Source of the DNA: an uncultured Sphingomonadaceae bacterium
Lineage (GTDB): Bacteria > Pseudomonadota > Alphaproteobacteria > Sphingomonadales > Sphingomonadaceae
Direction: 5' to 3'
Length of the DNA stretch: 64,000 nucleotides
Assembly: GCA_947497455.1 (NCBI GenBank)
Contig: CANMGU010000002.1
Span: 1,148,506 to 1,212,505 of the forward strand
Positions 45,728 to 54,639 of this stretch are shown here, piece after piece. The position numbers were made by a program, and so were the translations under genes. Below the pieces are notes generated by a model. That model saw only the letters and a list, made by a program, of their open reading frames with translations. It was not told the origin of the DNA and did no database searches. Each line of letters begins with the position of its first letter. Within the stretch, counting starts at the first letter, position 1.

Positions 45728-46462
45728 ATGTCCGGTTTTGCTCAAAAGCATAAGAAACTTGAACGCAATGTCACCCTGCTCAGTGTGGCTGCCTTTGTCA
45801 CCGTTGCGATCGGTGGGATTGTTGAGATTGCGCCGCTATTCTGGATCGATAACACCATCGAAAAGGTGGAGGGGATGCGGCCTTATACGCCGCTCGAACT
45901 CGCCGGGCGCAACATCTATATCCGCGAAGGTTGCTATAGCTGTCACAGCCAGATGGTGCGGCCTTTCCGTGATGAAGTGGAGCGCTATGGCCATTACAGC
46001 CTTGCTGCGGAAAGCATGTATGATCATCCGTTCCAATGGGGATCCAAAAGAACCGGTCCCGATCTGGCTCGGGTTGGTGGGCGCTATTCAGACGAATGGC
46101 ATGTCCAGCATCTGATCGATCCGCGGTCGGTGGTGCCAGAATCCATCATGCCGCCCTATGCCTTTCTGGCGGAAAAGGATTTGAATGCAGGCGATATGGT
46201 CAAGCATCTCACGGCCCAGCGGCGCGTGGGTGTGCCTTATACTGCAGAAGCCATAGCCGCCGCCAATGAAGACCTTAAGGCGCAAGCCGATCCCGAAGCG
46301 GTGACCACTGATCTGGTCGAGCGCTATCCCAAGGCGCAGGTGCGAGACTTTGACGGTGATCCCGACCGGTTGACCGAAATGGATGCGCTAGTGGCCTATT
46401 TGCAGATGATCGGCACGTTGGTCGATTTCGAAGCGGCTGAAGCGCAGGAGGAGCCGCGATGA
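45728..46462 (+). CDS. ccoO: Cytochrome cbb3 oxidase subunit II, mono-haem c
   Basis: A 244-residue membrane-anchored cytochrome c: one N-terminal membrane helix ([25 protein letters not shown]) and the haem-attachment motif CYSCH (Cys69, Cys72, His73). AGAGGAGGCAAGA is a strong RBS. Its stop overlaps the ccoQ start (ATGA). Confidence 0.97.
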   Translation: MSGFAQKHKKLERNVTLLSVAAFVTVAIGGIVEIAPLFWIDNTIEKVEGMRPYTPLELAGRNIYIREGCYSCHSQMVRPFRDEVERYGHYSLAAESMYDHPFQWGSKRTGPDLARVGGRYSDEWHVQHLIDPRSVVPESIMPPYAFLAEKDLNAGDMVKHLTAQRRVGVPYTAEAIAAANEDLKAQADPEAVTTDLVERYPKAQVRDFDGDPDRLTEMDALVAYLQMIGTLVDFEAAEAQEEPR

Positions 46463-46620
46463 ACTATGAAGACCTAAGGCATTTTGCGGATAGCTGGGGC
46501 CTGTTGTTTCTCGGCATGATATTTCTCACGATGATCGGCTGGACCTTCCGGCCCGGATCAAATCGCAAACATGATGAAGCTGCGCATATGATCTTTGAAG
46601 AGGATCACGACGATGGTTGA
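46459..46620 (+). CDS. ccoQ: Cytochrome cbb3 oxidase small subunit
   Basis: A 53-residue single-helix protein ([20 protein letters not shown], then [12 protein letters not shown]). CcoQ stabilises the cbb3 complex. It begins within the ccoO stop (ATGA overlap) and ends 8 bp into ccoP. GGAG lies at the expected RBS distance in the upstream gene. Confidence 0.9.
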   Translation: MNYEDLRHFADSWGLLFLGMIFLTMIGWTFRPGSNRKHDEAAHMIFEEDHDDG

Positions 46621-47554
46621 TAAACAGAGAGTAGACGAGGCAACCGGAACCAAAACGGTTGGCCATGAATGGGACGGTATCGAGGAACTCGACACACCGA
46701 TGCCGCGCTGGTGGCTGTGGACGCTCTATGCAACCATCTTCTGGGCGTTGATCTATGTCGTGCTCTATCCTGCATGGCCTATGGTCAACAGCGCCACAGA
46801 AGGCGTTTTGGGCTGGTCCAGTCGTGGCGACTATGAAAAAGCCGTGGCGATGCGGGAGACCGAACTGGAGCCGATCCGGCAAGCATTGGTCAACACGGAT
46901 ATTCACGATCTGCCCAATGATCCTGAACTGCTTAACAACGCGATTCAAGGCGGCCGCTCAGCTTTCAAGGTACATTGTGTTCAATGTCATGGTTCAGGCG
47001 CCGCTGGCTCCAAAGGCTATCCCAATCTGAATGATGATGAATGGCTTTGGGGCGGAGACATGGCCGCCATCGAATATACGCTGGTTCATGGCATTCGAAA
47101 TCCTGATCATCCCGAAACCCGATTTTCCCTGATGCCGGCCTTTGGTCGTGACGGGATATTGCAACCAAGCGAAATTGAGGATCTTGTGTCCTATGTCCGC
47201 GTGATCAGCGGACGGGAGAAGGAAAGTGGGTCTGCCACGCGCGGCGCCGGACTTTTCGAAACCAATTGTGCGGTCTGTCATGGCAGCGATGCCAAGGGTG
47301 ATCGGACACAAGGTGCGCCTGATTTGACCGACGCAATCAATCTCTATGGTCTAGATCGCGCCTCGATCAATGACACGATCACCAATAGCCGCAATGGTGT
47401 AATGCCGCGCTGGGGTCACCGGCTCGATGCGGCCACGATCCGGATGCTGGCAGCATATGTCCATTCGCTGGGTGGCGGAGAAGACGCACCGGGGGAGCAG
47501 GAAGTCGCTTCAGAAGAAGCCGCAACGGAGACTTCGGAAGATGAGCAATCCTGA
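46613..47554 (+). CDS. ccoP: Cytochrome cbb3 oxidase subunit III, di-haem c
   Basis: A 313-residue membrane-anchored di-haem cytochrome: a helix at about 31-57 (WWLWTLYATIFWALIYVVLY), haem motifs CVQCH (Cys122, Cys125, His126) and CAVCH (Cys219, Cys222, His223), and a C-terminal acidic tail. It passes electrons from cytochrome c to CcoO/CcoN. It overlaps ccoQ by 8 bp and ccoG by 14 bp. Confidence 0.97.
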   Translation: MVDKQRVDEATGTKTVGHEWDGIEELDTPMPRWWLWTLYATIFWALIYVVLYPAWPMVNSATEGVLGWSSRGDYEKAVAMRETELEPIRQALVNTDIHDLPNDPELLNNAIQGGRSAFKVHCVQCHGSGAAGSKGYPNLNDDEWLWGGDMAAIEYTLVHGIRNPDHPETRFSLMPAFGRDGILQPSEIEDLVSYVRVISGREKESGSATRGAGLFETNCAVCHGSDAKGDRTQGAPDLTDAINLYGLDRASINDTITNSRNGVMPRWGHRLDAATIRMLAAYVHSLGGGEDAPGEQEVASEEAATETSEDEQS

Positions 47555-48998
47555 CGAGATACTCGATCCAGAGCTGAAGCTCTACGAGAAGCGCAAAGGT
47601 GTCTATCCCAAGGCTGTCGACGGGACATTCCGGCGACTGAAATGGGTGATCATGGCGGTGACGCTGGGCATCTATTACGTCACACCATGGATCCGTTGGG
47701 ATCGCGGACCCTATGCTCCAGATCAGGCGGTACTGGTCGATTTGGCGAACCGTCGGTTTTACATGTTCGGTATCGAAATCTGGCCACATGAATTTTACTA
47801 TGTCGCCGGAATGCTGGTGATGGCTGGAATCGGACTGTTTCTGGTGACTTCTGCTGTTGGCCGGGCATGGTGCGGCTATTCCTGTCCGCAAACCGTGTGG
47901 ACCGATCTGTTCCAGCATATCGAACGCGCGATCGATGGTGATCGCAACGCCCAATTCCGCTTGCAGGATGCACCATGGGGCCCAAAGAAAATCGCCAAAC
48001 GGTTTGGCAAATGGACGATCTGGCTATTGGTCGCGATGGCCACCGGCGGTGCATGGATATTCTATTTTGCCGATGCCCCGACTCTGGCGCGGGATTTTTT
48101 TACCGGTGAAGCGGCCTTTGTGGCTTATGCTACGGTCGGAGTGCTGACCGCGACGACATTTATCTTTGGTGGTTTCATGCGCGAGCAGGTCTGCATTTAC
48201 ATGTGCCCTTGGCCGCGGATTCAGGCTGCAATGATGGACGAAAAGTCATTGACGGTAACTTATAAGGACTGGCGCGGAGAACCGCGTGGCAGTGTCAAGA
48301 AAGCCGAAGCTCAGCCCGGCAGTTTTGGGGACTGCATAGACTGCAACCAATGTGTTGCGGTCTGTCCAACTGGCATTGATATTCGCGAAGGGCCGCAAAT
48401 CGGTTGTATCACCTGCGCCCTGTGTATTGATGCCTGTGACAAGGTCATGGATCAGGTCGGCCGGCCGCGGGGTCTGATCGATTATGTAACCGCCGAAGAC
48501 GCTGAACTGGAAAAAGCGGGACAGCAGCATACGCCCGTTTTGAAAACGTTGCTTCGTCCGCGAACTCTCCTCTACTTCTCGGTTTGGGGTGCAATAGGCC
48601 TGGCGATGCTATTTGCCGTGGGTAATCGCACTCGTATCGATATCAGCGCCAACCACGACCGCAATCCGCTCTATGTCCAGCTTGCGGATGGTGGCGTGCG
48701 TAACGCTTATACTGCCAATCTACGCAATATGGAAAACCGGCCGCGGACGATGGAGATTTCGATGTCGGGATTGGCGGAAGCTGTGCTATGGTCCAACCAG
48801 GGATCACGGGAAACGGCCGGTCAGACCATCATGGTCGAGGTTCCGGCTGATAGCGTAGGCAGGGTAAGATTGTTCGTTGCAGCTCCAGGGGAGGGGCCTG
48901 CAAGGGAAGAATTTACGCTTACTGTCCGGGCCAAAGACGACCGAACAGCACAAGATACGCATGACGTCTTTTTTGAGCGCCCGGAGGCCGAAGAATGA
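47541..48998 (+). CDS. ccoG: Cytochrome oxidase assembly ferredoxin CcoG
   Basis: A 485-residue membrane protein with ferredoxin-type cluster motifs. The N-terminal part has membrane helices and CGYSCPQTVW near 112; the cluster region has CIDCNQCVAVCP and CITCALCIDAC near residues 265-305. The C-terminal 100 residues are a soluble domain. CcoG is described as a Cu(II)-to-Cu(I) reductase supporting CuB insertion. ATG 47541 (MSNPDEILDPELKL) overlaps the ccoP end by 14 bp. Confidence 0.95.
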   Translation: MSNPDEILDPELKLYEKRKGVYPKAVDGTFRRLKWVIMAVTLGIYYVTPWIRWDRGPYAPDQAVLVDLANRRFYMFGIEIWPHEFYYVAGMLVMAGIGLFLVTSAVGRAWCGYSCPQTVWTDLFQHIERAIDGDRNAQFRLQDAPWGPKKIAKRFGKWTIWLLVAMATGGAWIFYFADAPTLARDFFTGEAAFVAYATVGVLTATTFIFGGFMREQVCIYMCPWPRIQAAMMDEKSLTVTYKDWRGEPRGSVKKAEAQPGSFGDCIDCNQCVAVCPTGIDIREGPQIGCITCALCIDACDKVMDQVGRPRGLIDYVTAEDAELEKAGQQHTPVLKTLLRPRTLLYFSVWGAIGLAMLFAVGNRTRIDISANHDRNPLYVQLADGGVRNAYTANLRNMENRPRTMEISMSGLAEAVLWSNQGSRETAGQTIMVEVPADSVGRVRLFVAAPGEGPAREEFTLTVRAKDDRTAQDTHDVFFERPEAEE

Positions 48999-49471
48999 AA
49001 CCCGAAACTGGAAACCCCAAGAGATTCACCGGCTATCATGCGACGGCGATGATAGTTACTTTTTTTGCTGTGGTGGTCTCGGTCAATATGGTGATGGCTC
49101 GCTTTGCGGTCTCGACATTTGGCGGCACGGTGGTCGACAACAGTTATGTGGCCAGCCAAAAATATAATCTATGGCTGGAAGAAGCCCGTAAACAGCAGGC
49201 ATATGGCTGGAAAACATCACGGCTCATTCGTGTGCAGGACAAACTGACCATGACTGTGCTGAGTGCCAATGATAGCGCGCTGGAAGACGCTGAAATCACG
49301 GCCATAGCGGAACATCCTGTGGGACGCGCTGATCCGGTTGTTTTGCAGTTTGTTGAAGATGGCGCGGGGACCTATGTCAGTCGAGACGAGTTGCCTGAAG
49401 GTCGCTGGAAACTTCGGATTACGATCAATCATCGCGGCAATAAAATGGCTCTCGCGCAGGAAGTCCTTTGA
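48995..49471 (+). CDS. ccoH: FixH/CcoH assembly protein
   Basis: A 158-residue protein with an N-terminal membrane anchor (YHATAMIVTFFAVVVSVNMVMARF) and a periplasmic beta domain, matching FixH. FixH/CcoH is needed for cbb3 maturation. ATGA overlap with ccoG, TTGA overlap with ccoI. Confidence 0.92.
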   Translation: MKPETGNPKRFTGYHATAMIVTFFAVVVSVNMVMARFAVSTFGGTVVDNSYVASQKYNLWLEEARKQQAYGWKTSRLIRVQDKLTMTVLSANDSALEDAEITAIAEHPVGRADPVVLQFVEDGAGTYVSRDELPEGRWKLRITINHRGNKMALAQEVL

Positions 49472-51600
49472 ACGCTGTTACCGATCTTGCTGCCGTCAAG
49501 GCCGACAGCGTGGACCATGTCGTTTCGCGATTTGCTGTCCCTGCGATCCGCTGTGCTGGTTGTATTTCCAAGATAGAGAATGGCTTGGCGGTCGAACGTG
49601 ACATACTCTCGGCCCGCGTCAATTTTTCGACCAAACAGGTCGCAGTTTCCCATCTTCCCGATCTTGGCGAAGACCAGATCAAGGACCAGATCGAGAAGCT
49701 CGGCTTTGATGCGCAAATTTTGGCCGATAATCCATTGGCAGAGGAAAAGGGAGGGACGGATCGGTTGATCCGCGCGCTTGCGGTCGCTGGATTCGGTATG
49801 ATGAATATCATGCTGTTGTCCGTCAGTGTCTGGTCCGGTGCGATGGGCGCAACCCGTGATTTGTTTCACTGGATATCGGCGCTGATCGCGATACCGGTCA
49901 TCCTTTATTCCGGACGACCGTTTTTCAGTTCCGCTTTCATGGCTCTGCGTTACGGCCGGACCAATATGGATGTACCTATTACCGTTGGTATCATTCTGGC
50001 GACGGGGCTTAGCATTTTTGAAACGATGACCAGCGGCGTGCACGCCTATTTCGAGAGTGTCGTTATGCTGATCTTCTTCCTGCTTGCCGGTCGGGTACTC
50101 GACGGGATGATGCGAGACCGGGCCCGTGAAGGAATTTCCGCCTTGCTCAAACAAACTGCACCTGGCGCCATGATCTTAAACGAGGATGGCACAACTGAAT
50201 GGGTGATGGCCAAGGAATTGCGCCCCAAGATGCGCATGGTTGTCGCCGCTGGCGACAATCTGGCGGCTGACGGAATCATTGAAGATGGTATCAGCAATTT
50301 CGATCTTTCTCTGATGACTGGCGAAAGCGAACCGCAGCCGAAAGTCGCTGGCGATCAGGTGCTGGCCGGAACGTTGAACCTGTCCGCGCCGGTTACGGTA
50401 CGCATCACCGCTGCCGGAGAAGATACCGGCCTTTCCGATATTGCACGGTTGATGGATGAAGCCGGTCAGCAAAGATCCTTTTATGTGCGCGTTGCTGACA
50501 AGGCTGCGCGTTTCTACGCACCGGCTGTGCATAGTCTGGCACTACTGGCCTTTATTTTCTGGATGTTTGCCGGCGTTGGCTGGCATCAGTCTTTGCTGAT
50601 TTCGGTTGCGGTGCTGATCATCACTTGTCCTTGCGCGTTGGGCTTGGCGGTGCCGGCTGCTCAGGTTGTGGCATCGGGTGCTCTCTTGCGCAAAGGCGTA
50701 ATGATCAAGGATGGCAGTGCGCTGGAACGGCTCGCCGAGGCCGATATCGCCTTGTTTGACAAAACCGGAACTCTGACCTTGGGGCGCCCGGTACCGCTAG
50801 ATGTCAGCCATCTGACGGTATCGCAAAAACAAGTTGCATTGGCGCTGGCACAAGCCAGCAACCATCCCGTCAGTAAAGGTATACGCGCCGCCTTGGTCGC
50901 CGAGAATATAACGCCTGCAACACTAGACAATGTCGAGGAAATTGCCGGCAAAGGCATGTCGGCCTCATGGGGCAGGGTCAATGTGGCGCTGGGTAAACCG
51001 GTCAAGTCAGCGGATCATCTGTCCTGTCAACTGACTGTCGGTGAGGATCATCTCGCCATGGAATTGCAGGATGATATTCGCCCCGACGCCATGGAAGCGA
51101 TTGACCGGCTCAGGCGGCTGGGTCTGTCGGCCACAATTATCTCTGGTGATAATGCGGCATCGGTTACCAAAATTTCAAATGCGATAGGTTTGGATGCACA
51201 GGCAGGTGCCAGTCCGCAGGACAAACTGCAGGCGATTTCCCGGCTGAGCAATGATGGTCACAAGGTCCTCATGGTCGGTGACGGATTGAACGATGGCCCC
51301 GCTTTGGCCGCAGCACATGTTTCGATTGCGCCCGGTTCCGCTAGTGATGTCGGGCAACAGGCTGCCGACGCAGTGTTTACGAGCGATTCCTTCCTGCCGG
51401 TTGCGCTCGCTGTTCAAACCGCACAGCGGACAATGCAGATCGTCCGGCAGAATTTTGCACTGGCCATAGGCTATAATATTTTGGCAGTTCCGCTGGCTCT
51501 GACCGGAATGGTGACGCCCCTGATTGCCGCGATAGCAATGTCGCTCTCATCTCTGATCGTGGTTGGCAATGCCTTGCGGCTCAATGGTGCAGCGAAATGA
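49468..51600 (+). CDS. ccoI: Copper-transporting P-type ATPase CcoI/FixI
   Basis: A 710-residue P1B ATPase delivering copper for cbb3 assembly. It has an N-terminal heavy-metal domain with CAGC in IRCAGCISKIENG (near residue 27), the transport CPC in ITCPCALGLAVPAA (near 393), the phosphorylation motif DKTGTLT (near 430) and the hinge GDGLNDGPALAAA (near 605). The start is TTG at 49468, forming a TTGA overlap with ccoH; AGGAAG lies about 5 nt upstream. Confidence 0.95.
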   Translation: MNAVTDLAAVKADSVDHVVSRFAVPAIRCAGCISKIENGLAVERDILSARVNFSTKQVAVSHLPDLGEDQIKDQIEKLGFDAQILADNPLAEEKGGTDRLIRALAVAGFGMMNIMLLSVSVWSGAMGATRDLFHWISALIAIPVILYSGRPFFSSAFMALRYGRTNMDVPITVGIILATGLSIFETMTSGVHAYFESVVMLIFFLLAGRVLDGMMRDRAREGISALLKQTAPGAMILNEDGTTEWVMAKELRPKMRMVVAAGDNLAADGIIEDGISNFDLSLMTGESEPQPKVAGDQVLAGTLNLSAPVTVRITAAGEDTGLSDIARLMDEAGQQRSFYVRVADKAARFYAPAVHSLALLAFIFWMFAGVGWHQSLLISVAVLIITCPCALGLAVPAAQVVASGALLRKGVMIKDGSALERLAEADIALFDKTGTLTLGRPVPLDVSHLTVSQKQVALALAQASNHPVSKGIRAALVAENITPATLDNVEEIAGKGMSASWGRVNVALGKPVKSADHLSCQLTVGEDHLAMELQDDIRPDAMEAIDRLRRLGLSATIISGDNAASVTKISNAIGLDAQAGASPQDKLQAISRLSNDGHKVLMVGDGLNDGPALAAAHVSIAPGSASDVGQQAADAVFTSDSFLPVALAVQTAQRTMQIVRQNFALAIGYNILAVPLALTGMVTPLIAAIAMSLSSLIVVGNALRLNGAAK

Positions 51601-51797
51601 GCGGGTTGGCGATCTTGATCCCTGTTGCCCTGCTCATGGGATTGGCGGGCCTGGCGTTTTTCTTCTGGGCGATGCGTAACGGCCAGTTTGATGATCTGGA
51701 CGGCGCCGCACAACGGGTGCTGATTGATGAAGAAGCACCGCCGTGCGTTGGCAAAAGCGATGACAATGAAGCGGATGATCATGATACAAAAGCATAG
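51597..51797 (+). CDS. ccoS: CcoS-type cbb3 assembly protein
   Basis: A 66-residue single-helix protein: helix LIPVALLMGLAGLAFFFWAMRNGQFDDLDGAA at residues 6-38, where FFWAMRNGQFDDL is the CcoS signature. CcoS is needed for haem b and CuB insertion. ATGA overlap with ccoI, and the final 17 bp overlap the next small gene. Confidence 0.93.
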   Translation: MSGLAILIPVALLMGLAGLAFFFWAMRNGQFDDLDGAAQRVLIDEEAPPCVGKSDDNEADDHDTKA

Positions 51798-52032
51798 ACC
51801 TTTCGGCGCTCTCCCTCTTTCCATTCTTGCTGTTGCAATGTTGGCCATTATTCCGCTTGCTCCTGCCAGTGGCATGATGAGCCTTTCGGTTTGCGGCGCG
51901 GATGGTGTGACCAGAACAATCAATGTCCCGCTCGATCGCGAAGGTGATGATCGGGACGATTGTGTCAAAGCCTGTCACGGCTTTTGCTCGCGCAAGCAAA
52001 TGCCGCAAGAAGGTGATGATCTCGACGAGTAA
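51781..52032 (+). CDS. Small cysteine-rich exported protein appended to the cbb3 cluster
   Basis: An 83-residue product starting at ATG 51781 (MIQKHRPFGALPLSILAVAML), with a hydrophobic signal sequence to about residue 30 and then an acidic, Cys-rich mature part: SVCGADGVTRTINVPLD, CVKACHGFCSRK (Cys38, Cys61, Cys65, His66, Cys69). It overlaps ccoS by 17 bp, so it is translationally coupled to the oxidase assembly genes. The Cys/His cluster could bind copper or haem; it resembles small DUF2946-like proteins, but I cannot assign a family. Confidence 0.65.
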   Translation: MIQKHRPFGALPLSILAVAMLAIIPLAPASGMMSLSVCGADGVTRTINVPLDREGDDRDDCVKACHGFCSRKQMPQEGDDLDE

Positions 52033-52125
52033 ACCCTTCCGGTAACCAGTGTTAGTTGCCGAGAAGATGTGGGACTGTTCAGTTTGCTCAGGAATGAACT
52101 CAGCGGAAAAAGATCAGAAAATTGG

Positions 52126-52938
52126 TCAATGCCCCATTAGCAAGGGGATCCTTGTGTCATTGAGCAAGTGCTTGGTCACACCTCCGAAAAGTGTTTCACG
52201 CAAGCGGCTATGGCCATAAGCGCCCATGACTAAAGCAGCGGCATTTTTTTCAACCGCGAAATCGGCGATAATATCAGAGGCTTCATTGCCCTTGCCTTTG
52301 AGCTCATGGAGAACGGTTGGAACGCCGTGCCGGGCAAGATAAGTTGACGCGGCGATATGCGGGAAGTCACCGCTATCATCACCGACGGTCACCAGATGGA
52401 CGTCACTAGCCATGTTCAGCATGGATAGAGACATGCGCACGGCTTTGGCTGCTTCTGCTGACCCGTTCCAGCCCACAACTATTGGCGCCTGACAGTCAAA
52501 AGATGTTTTCTCCGTGGGCACAACCAAGATGGCGCAATGGCTGTAGATGGCGACATCACCAGCAATTGGCAGGGGTTCGTCACCCGCATTGCGCTTGCCA
52601 TAGGACTGGCTGACAATCACCAGATCGGCAAGGCGACTGCGTTCGGTCAATAAGGTTGCCGGGTCACCGAGGCCAGTTTGCCAGTCCCAGGACACGTCTT
52701 CTTCCTTCAGCCGCATTTCGACACGCTCACGATGGGCCCGCTCTGCAGCGTCCATATCTTCAAAATTGATGCCGGTTACGAAATCGCCGCCCAGCGGTCC
52801 AAACGACATTGGTGCAAACTGGGTGGTTGGCTGTACGCAGGTCAGATGCGCGGCGTGACTGCGGGCGATATCCAGAGCGACCTGTAGTCGCGAGTCAAAG
52901 CCATTATCTTCAAACACGTGCAATAATATCGTTTTCAA
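52126..52938 (-). CDS. Universal stress protein, tandem UspA domains
   Basis: A 270-residue protein made of two UspA-type modules (residues 1-140 and 145-270). The second carries the ATP-loop motif MGAYGHSRLRETLFGGVTKHLL, where GxxGHSRL(R)ExxxG is the UspA-type signature; the first has VIVSQSYGKRNAG in the same place. Such double Usp proteins respond to energy and redox stress. It is transcribed towards the cbb3 cluster, and an FNR-like site lies 66 bp upstream of its start. Confidence 0.88.
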   Translation of the reverse strand: MKTILLHVFEDNGFDSRLQVALDIARSHAAHLTCVQPTTQFAPMSFGPLGGDFVTGINFEDMDAAERAHRERVEMRLKEEDVSWDWQTGLGDPATLLTERSRLADLVIVSQSYGKRNAGDEPLPIAGDVAIYSHCAILVVPTEKTSFDCQAPIVVGWNGSAEAAKAVRMSLSMLNMASDVHLVTVGDDSGDFPHIAASTYLARHGVPTVLHELKGKGNEASDIIADFAVEKNAAALVMGAYGHSRLRETLFGGVTKHLLNDTRIPLLMGH

Positions 52939-53004
52939 GGCACTTCTCCCGTTGATCCCCGTTTCGACAAGGAGGGATTATTGCTTTACCGACCAGTCTT
53001 GGCA

Positions 53005-53018
53005 TTGATCTGGCTCAA
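53005..53018. promoter_or_regulatory. FNR-like site upstream of the universal stress gene
   Basis: TTGAT-CTGG-CTCAA matches the FNR consensus TTGAT-N4-ATCAA at nine of ten positions, about 67 bp upstream of the leftward usp start. It suggests low-oxygen control together with ccoNOQP. Confidence 0.55.
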
Positions 53019-53059
53019 AATATCCGGGTCCATCCCATTTAACCGGTGTGGTGGTTAAA

Positions 53060-53566
53060 TCAGACAATTTCCATCACATCGCCGGGTTCCAGTTTTGGAA
53101 GCAGGGCATCCATATTTGGACGTGTGATTGCCACGCAGCCTTCGGTATCTCTGTTCTCATAGCAGATATGGAAGAAAATCGCACTGCCCTTGTCTGAAAC
53201 CGGCGGGTCATCATTGTGGCCAAGGATGATGATGATGTCATATAGTGGATCCTCGCGGATCAGAGATTCGGCGCTAAACGGATGCGGCAAGCATACCGGC
53301 TGGTTGTAGGATGGATCAGACGGATCATCTGACCAACCATCTTGCGCACCGATCCATCGCCAGGGCAATTTCAACCGGCGAGGGAGCGTGCTGCGACCGG
53401 GACGGAATAGCACAGTTCGGATCGGCCATTTTCCCCGCGGCGTGCAGCCATCGCCTTCTCGCTTTTGATCAGCCGGGCAAGAGCCGGAACGACCAATGGT
53501 GCATGGGATTACCTGATCTTCAAAATTGAGTGTCCGCGCCTTCGCATCAACCCGCAATATATTCAA
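53060..53566 (-). CDS. L,D-transpeptidase-family protein without a signal peptide
   Basis: A 168-residue YkuD-type domain. Catalytic residues are visible as His133 in IFFHICYENRD and Cys144 in TEGCVAI (His-x10-Cys). The N-terminus begins directly with the fold (LRVDAKARTLNFEDQVIPCTIGRSG) and has no signal peptide or membrane segment, unusual for enzymes that cross-link peptidoglycan. The TTG start overlaps the ribA stop (TTGA), so expression depends on ribA translation. It may act in the cytoplasm on precursors, or be exported by another route. Confidence 0.8.
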   Translation of the reverse strand: MNILRVDAKARTLNFEDQVIPCTIGRSGSCPADQKREGDGCTPRGKWPIRTVLFRPGRSTLPRRLKLPWRWIGAQDGWSDDPSDPSYNQPVCLPHPFSAESLIREDPLYDIIIILGHNDDPPVSDKGSAIFFHICYENRDTEGCVAITRPNMDALLPKLEPGDVMEIV

Positions 53567-54639
53567 AGCTTGTGACCCGTGCGGTCCCTCTTGGTATCGA
53601 GGTAGAATTCATTATGCGGATTGGCGGTAATCTTGACCGGCAGGCGGTCAGCGACGGCAATGCCGCAGTCTTCTAGTCCTTCAACCTTTTCCGGATTGTT
53701 GGTCATCAATTTGATCTTACCGATACCAAGCCGTTGCAGCATCTGTGCTGCAATGGAAAAGTCCCGTGCATCAATAGCAAAACCAAGCCGCTGGTTGGCG
53801 TCAACTGTGTCAAAGCCCTGATCCTGCAAGGCGTAAGCGCGCAGCTTGTTGATCAGCCCGATCCCGCGACCCTCTTGTCGCAGATAGAGCAATACGCCCC
53901 AGTTTGCCTCGCTCATTTGGGCGAGGGCGGCATGAAGCTGCGGACCACAGTCGCATTTCAGACTACCGAGGACATCACCGGTCAGGCATTCGCTGTGCAA
54001 CCGCACGACCGGAGTGGTGTCATCGCGCTCTCCGACGACCAGCGCAATGTGATCGGTGGAATCGGCTTCGCTGCGAAACCCGTATATATGCGCATGTGTA
54101 TTGGCGGCGACCGGTAGCTTCGCATGGGCACTAACGACCAACGCGTTGGAATCGGCATAAGCTGCTACATCCTCTGTTTGTAGCCGGTCTTCTGCCGGCT
54201 CGTCGATGATCAGAAATGCTGGAAGTAATCCTCCGTGTCGTGCCAGTTCCATCGCCGCCTTGGCTGCTTCCGGATGACCCAGTTCCTCGCTCCGAAAGGG
54301 GCCTTTCATCGGATGTCGCATGTCCAGTACCGGATCAACAATTGCGATAATCTCTGCAGAAGTGACGGGGCCAGCCAGACTAATCTGGACCGGTAACGCC
54401 GGGTCGGCGGAGGCACGCTGGTTTAACAGTTTCAACGTATCCGCACGGCTAGACGATATCAGAAGTCTGATTTGCGACTGCCCAGACAGATGCTGATCCA
54501 GATTGGTCGTTTCGACAGGCAGCAGGTTCAACGCCTCGCCATCTGTTTCCAACGCTATCGACCAACCGCGCCGCAAAGCATCAATAGCCCTCGCCGCGCG
54601 CCGCGCCGCTTTGGAGTCAAGGGCAACTGGCGCTGTCAT
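53563..54639 (-). CDS. ribA: GTP cyclohydrolase II with a degenerate RibB-like N-domain
   Basis: A 358-residue protein. The C-terminal 190 residues are GTP cyclohydrolase II, the first step of riboflavin synthesis: zinc ligands Cys218, Cys229 and Cys231 (HSECLTGDVLGSLKCDCG) and YLRQEGRGIGL near 262. Residues 1-165 align in outline with 3,4-dihydroxybutanone-phosphate synthase (DALRRGWSIAL at the RRG position), but the acidic DREnEGDL active-site motif is absent, so that half is probably not catalytic. The ATG follows the xth stop directly, and the L,D-transpeptidase-like gene overlaps its stop. Confidence 0.9.
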   Translation of the reverse strand: MTAPVALDSKAARRAARAIDALRRGWSIALETDGEALNLLPVETTNLDQHLSGQSQIRLLISSSRADTLKLLNQRASADPALPVQISLAGPVTSAEIIAIVDPVLDMRHPMKGPFRSEELGHPEAAKAAMELARHGGLLPAFLIIDEPAEDRLQTEDVAAYADSNALVVSAHAKLPVAANTHAHIYGFRSEADSTDHIALVVGERDDTTPVVRLHSECLTGDVLGSLKCDCGPQLHAALAQMSEANWGVLLYLRQEGRGIGLINKLRAYALQDQGFDTVDANQRLGFAIDARDFSIAAQMLQRLGIGKIKLMTNNPEKVEGLEDCGIAVADRLPVKITANPHNEFYLDTKRDRTGHKL

